Shown here: positions 1 to 6,722 of the stretch, piece after piece | How positions within the stretch are numbered: position 1 is the first letter of the stretch | Layout: the number at the start of each line of letters is the position of its first letter | Assembly (NCBI GenBank): GCA_015486445.1 | Contig: WFRT01000196.1 | Coordinates: forward strand, 1-6,722 | Direction: 5' to 3' | Length of the DNA: 6,722 bases | DNA from: Pseudomonadota bacterium | Lineage (GTDB): Bacteria > Desulfobacterota > Anaeroferrophillalia > Anaeroferrophillales > Tharpellaceae | The notes under the pieces: model-generated | Told to the model about the DNA's origin: nothing | Seen by the model: the letters and a program-made list of their open reading frames with translations, nothing else | The model's database searches: none | Translations under genes and position numbers: made by a program

Positions 1-36
1 ATTGCAAAACTCGCTTACGCTCAGACAGTTGCAATG
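1..36. repeat. 7-bp perfect inverted repeat at left edge
   Basis: ATTGCAA at 1-7 is mirrored by TTGCAAT at 29-35, a perfect 7-bp inverted repeat around a 21-base spacer. The motif CGCTCAGA inside it recurs near 85-92, and CTCGCT recurs downstream at 51-56. The stretch is less GC-rich than the genes to its right and has no recognisable coding content. It looks like an intergenic, possibly dispersed, repeat or the edge of a structured RNA. The window starts within it, so its true left limit is unknown. Confidence 0.35.
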
Positions 37-106
37 CTTATGGGCTCCCGCTCGCTGGGAAAAACAACGAAATCTTTCCGAAACCGCTCAGAAAAACCAC
101 CCCCGC

Positions 107-125
107 CCCCTCTTAGAAAGAGGGG
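107..125. repeat. GC-rich palindromic hairpin (8-bp stem, 3-nt loop)
   Basis: CCCCTCTT (107-114) and AAGAGGGG (118-125) pair perfectly around the loop AGA. No T-run follows on the + strand, and none follows immediately on the - strand. It is therefore not a convincing intrinsic terminator in either direction, although it could end an upstream transcript weakly. Short C/G-run palindromes of this kind often occur as dispersed intergenic elements. Whether this one is repeated in the genome cannot be judged from the window. Confidence 0.5.
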
Positions 126-171
126 AGATAAAATTTGGCTGAATAGTTACACCTTATCAAGGATTTGAACA

Positions 172-471
172 ATGCCCGACTGGTTCTGGAAGGTAATGCT
201 CTGGGTATTTGCCGTTCACTGCCTGGTTTTTACCGGGCTGGCGGTCCGCCGACGGCAACTGGCATCGGCCCTGGCCGCCGGCGCCTTCCTGCTGCTTTTT
301 TTCTCGATCGCGGCGCGACTCTGGCTGCCCGACTATGAAATCTTCCACGTGCGCCTGTTCTGGCTTTTCAGAATCCCGGCCTGGATTCTCGCCCTGGCCG
401 GCATCAGCCTGAGCCTGCGGCAAAAAAGAACCTCCCGCAAGGCAGAAACGGAAAAAGCCCTTTCCCGCTGA
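172..471 (+). CDS. Small three-helix membrane protein of unknown function
   Basis: This is a 99-residue protein that I do not recognise. Three hydrophobic segments are visible at about residues 5-25, 30-51 and 62-82. Arg26-Arg28 follow the first helix, and a strongly basic tail (about 83-99, rich in Arg and Lys) follows the third. By the positive-inside rule the N-terminus should be periplasmic and the C-terminus cytoplasmic. There is no signal-peptidase site, no cysteine pair and no known motif. The start is supported by AAGGA at 159-163, eight bases before the ATG. The gene ends before a terminator at 575-597, so it is probably transcribed separately from the AOR gene downstream. A 159-codon frame on the opposite strand lacks a ribosome binding site and is judged spurious. 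That this is a real gene is likely; its function is unknown. Confidence 0.7.
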   Translation: MPDWFWKVMLWVFAVHCLVFTGLAVRRRQLASALAAGAFLLLFFSIAARLWLPDYEIFHVRLFWLFRIPAWILALAGISLSLRQKRTSRKAETEKALSR

Positions 472-516
472 TTTTTCCCGAAATTCCCCGACCCTCAGGA
501 AAAACCGCAAGACGGC

Positions 517-546
517 TGGACTTTTCAGGCCAAATTGTGCTATCAG
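517..546 (+). promoter_or_regulatory. Possible weak sigma-70-type promoter for the AOR gene
   Basis: TGGACT (517-522) and TATCAG (541-546) each match four of six bases of the -35 and -10 consensus. The spacer is 18 bases, and TG at 538-539 gives an extended -10. A transcript from here would start near 553 and run through the terminator hairpin at 575-597 before reaching the AOR start codon. The match is modest and could be chance. Confidence 0.2.
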
Positions 547-574
547 ACCCGGTTTATCCCCGAAACCTTTGCCG

Positions 575-597
575 GCGGAGCCCTGCTCCGCTTTTTT
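575..597 (+). terminator. Intrinsic terminator between the membrane-protein gene and AOR
   Basis: GCGGAGC (575-581) pairs perfectly with GCTCCGC (585-591) across a three-base loop, and six T residues follow (592-597). This is a textbook rho-independent terminator reading rightward. No T-run follows on the other strand, so it acts in one direction. It lies 104 bases past the stop of the small membrane-protein gene and ends 41 bases before the AOR ATG. It either ends the upstream transcript or sits in the AOR leader as an attenuator. Confidence 0.8.
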
Positions 598-618
598 CAA
601 CCGAATATTTTCATTACC

Positions 619-627
619 AGGACAGGA
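619..627 (+). promoter_or_regulatory. Ribosome binding site that decides the AOR start
   Basis: Two overlapping AGGA cores (619-622 and 624-627) lie 16 and 11 bases before the ATG at 639. They favour this ATG over the in-frame GTG at 537. The GTG would add 34 residues unlike the family and would place a terminator hairpin inside the coding sequence. Confidence 0.55.
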
Positions 628-638
628 CTTCACCAATC

Positions 639-2807
639 ATGAACAAAATCTCCATCGACTACGAAAAAAAGAGTATTGAACGCGGCTACACCGACCGCCT
701 GCTGCGCATCGATCTCACCCGCCAGGCAATCACCGTTGAAACAATCCCGGCCGCGACCAAAGAGATGTTTGTCGGCGGCCGCGGCTACTGCCTGCAGCTG
801 GTCTATGACGGCACCTCCGCCGCCACCCGCTACGACAGCCCGGAAAACGTCCTCGCCCTGGCCGGCGGGCCCTTCTGCGGCGAGTCCGGCTTTGCCGGCA
901 CCGGCAAGTTCATCATCGGTTCGATCTCGCCGCTGACCGGCACCTTCTGCGACTCCAACGTTGGCGGCTGGTTCTTTCCCCTGGTCAAGAACGCCGGTTT
1001 CGACGCCATCGCCGTAACCGGCAAAAGCCTTAAGGATGTGATCATCTTTATCGATGACGAACGGCAGACCATTTCACTTGAGAAAGCCCCGGCCACCGAC
1101 AGTTCGCTGCTCGGAGCCGAAGAACTGGTCGAAAACTGGCGGGGCAGCGCCAAACCCTCCTCGATCGCCTTCATCAATGCCGGCATCGGGGCAAAAAACA
1201 CCTTTTTCGGCTGTATCAACTCGGTCTACTACGACAAGCGCCGCAACCGCTGCCGGGCCAAGCAGGCCGGCCGCGGCGGGCTGGGAACGGTAATGCGGGC
1301 CAAGGGGCTGTGGGGAATTGTCGTCAAAAGCGATCTCGGCACCGGGGCCGGCAACCAGCCGGCCGACAAGCAGCGGGTCCGGGCCGTCGGCAGCCAGCTG
1401 CGCCAGGTCATCAAACAGGTCGACCCCAACGAACTGAGACTCGGCCAGCAGGGCACCACCAGCCTGCTCGACATGATGAACAACCACGACATCCTGCCGG
1501 TCAACAACTACAAGTTCGGCCGCGACGAGCGCCAGAAAGAGGTCTCGGGAAAGATTTTCGAGGAAAAGGTTTTCAGTCAGAAGCACCCCGACGGCTGTTT
1601 CCCCGGCTGCACCCTCTCCTGCACCAAGGGCTGCGAGGCCGCAACCTTGACAACCGGCCCCCACGCCGGCCGCACGGTGCCGGTCGACGGCCCGGAATAT
1701 GAAACCGCGGCCGCGGTCACCAACCTGGGGATCTTCGATATCCCGGCCATCATGGAATACGCCTGGTACTGCGACGAGTACGGCTTCGACACAATCAGCG
1801 CCGGGGTTACCATCGCCTTTCTCATCGAGGCCTTCCAGGAAGGTTTCCTGACCACCGATGATACCGGGGGAGTGGAACTCAGGTGGGACGATCAGAAAAC
1901 GATTTTCGCCCTGCTCCATAAAATGGCGGTCGGCGGGGATGATTTTTCCCGTGCCGCCGGGCGCGGCATCCGCCACCTCAAAGGCTGGATCAGCAATCGG
2001 GCGGCGGGCCGCAACGGTCTTCAACGGGAGGAGATCGAAAGGCAACTCGAACTGTTTGCGATGGAAGCCAAGGGGCTTGAGTTTTCGATGTACATCACCA
2101 AGGAGTCGCTGGCCCAGCAGGGCGGCTACGGCTTTGCCCTGAAAGGACCGCAGCACGACGAATCGTGGCTGATCGCCCTCGACCAGATCAAAAACGAGAT
2201 GCCGACCTTCGCCGAGAAAGCCCAGGCCTTGAGATGGTTTCCCCTATTTCGCACCTGGTTCAACATCGCCGGCCTCTGCAAGCTGCCCTGGATCGACGTC
2301 CGCCATCCCGATGCCGCCGCCACCGATGAACCGGCCAAGAACCTGCCGACCGTGGAGTGGTACCTGGAACTGGTCAATTCGACCCTCGGCACGCACAAAA
2401 CCATCGACGACCTGCTCGCCGAATCAGAACGCTGCTACCTGCTGCACAAGCTCATCAACCTGCGCCAGGGCTTCGGCACCCGGGAGTTCGACCGGATTCC
2501 GCTGCGGGCCATGGCCCCGGTCTTTCTCGACGAATTCCACTCGCGCCGGGACTACTACATAGGCCAGCTGCAGGAACTCGGGGTGGCGACCGTAAACCGC
2601 AGCGATGAGGAGTTGCTGTACGAACTCCAGGAGCACCGCCGGAAACAGTACGAAATCCTGACCGACACGGTCTACGCTGAAAAGGGCTACGACAAGCACG
2701 GCATCCCACTCGATGAAACCCTGGAGCGTCTGGGCTTTACGGCTCCCGAATACCGGGCCATCGTCGCCGATGCCCGGGAAAGAACCCAGGCCGGCCGGGC
2801 TGCCTGA
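639..2807 (+). CDS. Aldehyde:ferredoxin oxidoreductase family protein (tungstopterin enzyme)
   Basis: Members of this family oxidise aldehydes (or related substrates) to acids and pass electrons to ferredoxin, using a tungsten bis-pterin and a [4Fe-4S] cluster in the cytoplasm of anaerobes. The protein is 722 residues; the classical Pyrococcus AOR is about 605. The N-terminal AOR domain (about 17-220) shows GYTDRLLRIDLT, GGRGY (46-50) and AGGPFCGESGFAGTGKF (75-91). The cluster region has Cys320, Cys324, Cys328 and Cys332, followed by the family signature DGPEYET. The first pterin motif appears as DEYGFD (379-384). The second is NIAGLC (542-547), where Asn replaces the usual Asp; Cys547 should be the last cluster ligand. 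Family membership is clear, but the substrate is unknown: the region KGLEF...GPQHDE differs from classical AORs. It could belong to a separate clade rather than true AOR. No MoaD, ferredoxin or partner subunit is adjacent. An in-frame GTG at 537 is the alternative start, judged less likely. Confidence 0.93.
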   Translation: MNKISIDYEKKSIERGYTDRLLRIDLTRQAITVETIPAATKEMFVGGRGYCLQLVYDGTSAATRYDSPENVLALAGGPFCGESGFAGTGKFIIGSISPLTGTFCDSNVGGWFFPLVKNAGFDAIAVTGKSLKDVIIFIDDERQTISLEKAPATDSSLLGAEELVENWRGSAKPSSIAFINAGIGAKNTFFGCINSVYYDKRRNRCRAKQAGRGGLGTVMRAKGLWGIVVKSDLGTGAGNQPADKQRVRAVGSQLRQVIKQVDPNELRLGQQGTTSLLDMMNNHDILPVNNYKFGRDERQKEVSGKIFEEKVFSQKHPDGCFPGCTLSCTKGCEAATLTTGPHAGRTVPVDGPEYETAAAVTNLGIFDIPAIMEYAWYCDEYGFDTISAGVTIAFLIEAFQEGFLTTDDTGGVELRWDDQKTIFALLHKMAVGGDDFSRAAGRGIRHLKGWISNRAAGRNGLQREEIERQLELFAMEAKGLEFSMYITKESLAQQGGYGFALKGPQHDESWLIALDQIKNEMPTFAEKAQALRWFPLFRTWFNIAGLCKLPWIDVRHPDAAATDEPAKNLPTVEWYLELVNSTLGTHKTIDDLLAESERCYLLHKLINLRQGFGTREFDRIPLRAMAPVFLDEFHSRRDYYIGQLQELGVATVNRSDEELLYELQEHRRKQYEILTDTVYAEKGYDKHGIPLDETLERLGFTAPEYRAIVADARERTQAGRAA

Positions 2808-2854
2808 ACCGGAGGACTACGGGCCTAATATATTCAGCTTGATGAAAAATTAAG

Positions 2855-2894
2855 GGCGGCATGGCGAAGAGATTCCCATGCCGCCTCTTTTTTT
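2855..2894. terminator. Strong, probably bidirectional terminator between convergent genes
   Basis: GGCGGCATGG (2855-2864) pairs perfectly over 10 bp with CCATGCCGCC (2876-2885) around an 11-base loop, followed by TC and seven T residues (2888-2894) on the + strand. This should end AOR transcription. On the - strand the same stem is followed by a weaker T-rich stretch (CTTAATTTTT), so it can also end the rlmN operon. A second small hairpin, CCCGG-N4-CCGGG at 2896-2909, lies beside it without a T-run. Nothing else is recognisable in the 2808-2984 gap. Confidence 0.85.
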
Positions 2895-2984
2895 ACCCGG
2901 CCCCCCGGGAAACCCGCAGGGAGCGCGTCTGGAAGGCCGCAAAGCAACCTGTTGCCAAGGGGGAAAAGACGGGGTTGGTTGGAT

Positions 2985-4079
2985 TCAGGAGTTCCTGCCG
3001 GCCGGCAGAGGAGCTTTTTTGCCGGAGGAGGCCGCAGCGCTGCGCAACTGGCCGCAGGCGGCGCGGATCTCGGCCCCTTTGCTGCGCCGGGTCATGACCG
3101 TCAGGTTGCGTTCCAGGAGGAAGTTGAGAAAGGCCTCGATCCGCTCGGGAGAAGGCTTTTTGAACTCCGGCAGGTCGGGATGTTCGTTGAAGGGAATCAG
3201 GTTGATCTTGCTGGGGATATTGCCCAGCAGCCGGACCAGGCGCCGGGCGTCTTCGAGAGAGTCGTTGAGCCCGGCAAAGAGGATGTATTCGAAGGTGATC
3301 CGCCGCCGGCCGCCCAGGGGGAACCGGCGGCAGGCGGCCAGCAGGGTCTCCAGATCGTAGCGCCGGTTGACCGGCATCAGCCGGCTGCGCAGCTCGTTCG
3401 TGGTGGCATTTAATGAAATCGCCAGGGAGACCTCGACCCGGCGGCCCAGTTCGGCCAGCATCGGAGCCAGGCCGCAGGTTGAAAGGGTGATTCTCCGGCT
3501 GGAAAACTGGAGCCCGTCGTTGTACATCAGGATCTCAAGCGCCGTAACCACCTCGTCGAGATTGTCGAGCGGCTCCCCCATGCCCATCAGGACGATATTG
3601 TTGACCGGGCCCCGGGCCGCCTGCTGCGGCGCGATCCGGTCAACCACGCAGATCACCTGGTCAACAATTTCACCGGCCGTCAACTGGCGGGTGAATCCGC
3701 TCTGTCCGGTCAAACAGAATTTACACCCCATGCGACAGCCGACCTGGGTCGACAAACAGAGGGTCAGGCGATCTTTTTCGGGAATCAGGACGGTCTCGAC
3801 CGTTTCCCCGTCCTCAAGCTGGAACAAAAACTTGCGGGTGCCGTCGCCGGCCGCCTGTTCCTTGAGACACACCAGCCGGGGAATGCAGGCCAGGCTTTCA
3901 AGGTGCTCGCGACAGGCCTTGGAAAGGTTGGTCATGCGGCCAATTTCCGCAACCCGGTGCCGGTAGAGCCAGCGCACGACCTGGTCGGCCCGGTAGCGTT
4001 CCTTGCCGATGGCCTTGAGAAGTTCAACCAGGACCTCGCGCGGCATCCCCTTGAGACTGAGCTTGCGATTGGCGGACAT
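2985..4079 (-). CDS. rlmN: Dual-specificity 23S rRNA (A2503)/tRNA (A37) C2-methyltransferase RlmN
   Basis: RlmN is a cytoplasmic radical SAM enzyme that methylates C2 of A2503 in 23S rRNA and A37 in certain tRNAs, supporting translational fidelity. The protein is 364 residues, against 384 in E. coli. The radical SAM cluster motif is Cys115-x3-Cys119-x2-Cys122 within VGCRMGCKFC. Cys108 in LCLSTQVGC matches E. coli Cys118, and Cys342 in RAACGQL matches Cys355, the residue that carries the methyl group and forms the protein-RNA adduct. Also present are GMGEPL (166-171), the SAM-site region SLAISLNA and FNEHP. The essential cysteines are all there, so it should be active; Cys342 separates it from radical SAM relatives lacking this residue. 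It is the last gene of the guaA-regulator-rlmN cluster and starts 11 bases after the regulator's stop. The ATG has no good Shine-Dalgarno sequence, so translation is probably coupled to the regulator. A bidirectional terminator lies downstream. Confidence 0.96.
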   Translation of the reverse strand: MSANRKLSLKGMPREVLVELLKAIGKERYRADQVVRWLYRHRVAEIGRMTNLSKACREHLESLACIPRLVCLKEQAAGDGTRKFLFQLEDGETVETVLIPEKDRLTLCLSTQVGCRMGCKFCLTGQSGFTRQLTAGEIVDQVICVVDRIAPQQAARGPVNNIVLMGMGEPLDNLDEVVTALEILMYNDGLQFSSRRITLSTCGLAPMLAELGRRVEVSLAISLNATTNELRSRLMPVNRRYDLETLLAACRRFPLGGRRRITFEYILFAGLNDSLEDARRLVRLLGNIPSKINLIPFNEHPDLPEFKKPSPERIEAFLNFLLERNLTVMTRRSKGAEIRAACGQLRSAAASSGKKAPLPAGRNS

Positions 4080-4090
4080 GGGGGCGTATG

Positions 4091-5488
<1,398 letters not shown>

Positions 5489-5500
5489 AATCTAACTCTG

Positions 5501-5505
5501 CTCCC
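5501..5505 (-). promoter_or_regulatory. Ribosome binding site of the sigma-54 regulator, abutting the guaA stop
   Basis: Read on the - strand, the guaA stop TAA (5508-5506) is followed directly by GGGAG (5505-5501), then 12 bases to the regulator's ATG. The site supports the chosen start. It also suggests that ribosomes finishing guaA can feed the regulator, consistent with one transcript. No promoter or terminator is visible in the gap. Confidence 0.6.
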
Positions 5506-6722
5506 TTACTCCCATTCTATGGTTCCCGGCGGCTTGGATGAGATATCGTAGACCACCCGGTTGACACCCCGCACCTCGTTGATAATCCGGTTGGCGACCC
5601 GGCCCAGCAGGTCGTAAGGCAGCCGCACCCAGTCGGCGGTCATCCCATCGAGGCTGTTGACGGCCCGCAGGGCGATGACCTTTTCATAGGTGCGTTCATC
5701 CCCCATGACACCAACCGTTTTCACCGGCACCAGGACCGCAAAGGATTGCCAGATCTCGTTGTACAGACCAGCCTTGCGGATCTCATCGAGAAAAATGACG
5801 TCCGCCTGGCGCAGGATACGCAGGCGTTCGTCGGTCACTTCGCCGATCACCCGGATCGCCAGCCCGGGGCCGGGAAAGGGCTGCCGGTCGACCACTTCCG
5901 AAGGCAGTCCCAGCTCGCGGCCGACCTCGCGGACCTCGTCCTTGAAAAGTTCGCGCAAAGGCTCGACCAGCTTGAGATTCATCTTCTCCGGCAGGCCGCC
6001 GACATTATGGTGACTCTTGATCACGGCCGAGGGCCCCTTGAAGGAGACACTCTCGATAACATCGGGATACAGGGTGCCCTGGGCGAGAAATTCAACCCCC
6101 TCTATAGCCCGGGCCTCGGCCTCGAAAACCCGGATGAACTCGTTGCCGATGATCTTGCGCTTTTTCTCCGGGTCGGTAACCCCGGCCAGCAGGTCAAGAA
6201 ACCTCCGGCTGGCGTCGACGTAGCGCAGGTTGATGTGAAAATGCCGGCCGAACATCTCCTGGACCTCGGTCGCCTCGTTATGGCGCAGGACCCCGTTGTT
6301 GACGAAGATGCAGGTGAGCTGGTCGCCCAGGGCCTTGTGCAGCAGCAGGGCCGCGACCGAGGAGTCGACCCCGCCGCTTAGACCGCAGATCACTTTACCC
6401 GCTCCGACCTGGGCCCGGACCTCGGCAATCGTGGTCTCGATAAAGGAGTGCATGTCCCAGAGACCGTGACAGCCACAGATCGGGAAAAGAAAATTTTCCA
6501 AAATCCGGCTGCCGGCCGGGGTGTGCACGACTTCGGGATGAAACTGCAGCCCCCAGACCCGGCGGGCGGGGTTGGCAAAGGCGGCCACCGGGGCATTTTC
6601 GGTACCCCCGATGGCGACAAAGCCCTCGGGCAGGGCTTCGACCTTGTCGCCATGGCTCATCCAGACCTGCTCGGGAAATTCGAGGCCCCGCCACAGAGGA
6701 TCGTCCCGCAGGGCTTTCAGCA
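5506..6722 (-). CDS. guaA: GMP synthase (glutamine-hydrolysing), 5' end cut by the window edge
   Basis: GuaA converts XMP to GMP using ATP and glutamine-derived ammonia, the last step of de novo guanine nucleotide synthesis in the cytoplasm. About 404 codons are present. The frame is open to the window edge, reading [20 protein letters not shown] across the Met at 6660. That Met is internal, not a start. By comparison with E. coli (525 residues) roughly 120 N-terminal residues are missing, including the catalytic Cys of the glutamine amidotransferase domain. Counting from that internal Met, the triad His41 and Glu43 lie in QFHPEV. The ATP pyrophosphatase P-loop is LSGGVDSS (94-101). [13 protein letters not shown] is the lid region, and [11 protein letters not shown] plus the terminus KPPGTIEWE mark the C-terminal dimerisation domain. 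Everything visible looks intact. It is the promoter-proximal member in view of the cluster with the sigma-54 regulator and rlmN; what lies upstream (often guaB) is outside the window. Confidence 0.97.
   Translation of the reverse strand, partial: LKALRDDPLWRGLEFPEQVWMSHGDKVEALPEGFVAIGGTENAPVAAFANPARRVWGLQFHPEVVHTPAGSRILENFLFPICGCHGLWDMHSFIETTIAEVRAQVGAGKVICGLSGGVDSSVAALLLHKALGDQLTCIFVNNGVLRHNEATEVQEMFGRHFHINLRYVDASRRFLDLLAGVTDPEKKRKIIGNEFIRVFEAEARAIEGVEFLAQGTLYPDVIESVSFKGPSAVIKSHHNVGGLPEKMNLKLVEPLRELFKDEVREVGRELGLPSEVVDRQPFPGPGLAIRVIGEVTDERLRILRQADVIFLDEIRKAGLYNEIWQSFAVLVPVKTVGVMGDERTYEKVIALRAVNSLDGMTADWVRLPYDLLGRVANRIINEVRGVNRVVYDISSKPPGTIEWE

Noticed and set aside
135..151. Sigma-54-like -24/-12 element (TTGGC...TTAC) before the small membrane-protein gene
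   Set aside because: The critical G of the -12 GC is A, and the implied transcript start would fall on the ribosome binding site at 159-163.
1..168. Open frame from the left edge to TGA at 166-168, as a possible 3' end of an upstream gene
   Set aside because: The predicted peptide is low-complexity with a proline run. Its codon use (AGA, AGG, TTA, ATT) is unlike the GC-rich neighbours, and it runs through two palindromes; more likely chance openness in a repeat-like region.
528..543. Possible sigma-54 promoter before AOR (GGCC...TGC)
   Set aside because: The GG-to-GC spacing is one base short of the strict sigma-54 requirement, and other positions match poorly.
157..636. 159-codon frame antisense to the small membrane-protein gene
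   Set aside because: No ribosome binding site, biased composition typical of a shadow frame, and it would run antisense through the terminator. The + strand gene has a proper ribosome binding site and helices.
537..638. 34-residue N-terminal extension of AOR from GTG 537
   Set aside because: Not like the family, lacks a ribosome binding site, and contains the terminator hairpin at 575-597; ATG 639 is preferred.
1074..2156. 360-codon frame on the - strand inside the AOR gene
   Set aside because: Antisense shadow of a GC-rich gene; the AOR motifs on the + strand leave no doubt about the true frame.
5746..6381. 211-codon + strand frame opposite guaA
   Set aside because: Shadow of guaA, which is unambiguous on the - strand.
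6658..6660. ATG at 6660 as the guaA start
   Set aside because: It lies within the conserved VWMSHGD motif of the amidotransferase domain, and the frame stays open to the window edge with GuaA-like residues.

Overview
The window is GC-rich, gene-dense bacterial DNA. It carries five protein-coding genes, one of them cut by the right edge, with three short intergenic gaps. A tungsten-type aldehyde:ferredoxin oxidoreductase next to an NtrC-family sigma-54 activator suggests an anaerobic Gram-negative bacterium. My best guess is the Desulfobacterota (former Deltaproteobacteria). That placement is inference from gene content; there is no rRNA or other strong phylogenetic marker here.

Left part, + strand: bases 1-171 are a non-coding, less GC-rich stretch with two perfect inverted repeats. 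An orphan gene for a 99-residue, three-helix membrane protein follows (172-471). A 167-base gap holds a well-formed intrinsic terminator (575-597) and possibly a weak promoter. Then comes a 722-residue AOR-family enzyme (639-2807). A strong hairpin terminator at 2855-2894 separates it from the convergent minus-strand genes.

Right part, - strand: three genes lie head to tail with gaps of 17 and 11 bases and read as one operon. The order is guaA (GMP synthase, 5' end beyond the window), a sigma-54-dependent response regulator (4091-5488), and rlmN (23S rRNA/tRNA m2A methyltransferase, 2985-4079). The outer genes are housekeeping functions in nucleotide supply and translation accuracy. The regulator between them has no histidine kinase in view.

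The most noteworthy signal is in that regulator. Its receiver domain aligns without gaps to NtrC but has lost most of the phosphorylation site: second acidic residue to Tyr, phospho-acceptor Asp to Glu, conserved Thr to Ala, conserved Lys to Arg. The AAA+ and DNA-binding parts look intact. This predicts a phosphorylation-independent, perhaps constitutively active, sigma-54 activator. Second in interest are the AOR, whose iron-sulfur and pterin-binding motifs depart from the classical pattern, and the terminator only about 40 bases upstream of its start codon. I saw no CRISPR array, transposase, tRNA, rRNA or phage gene, and no clear multi-gene novel system.
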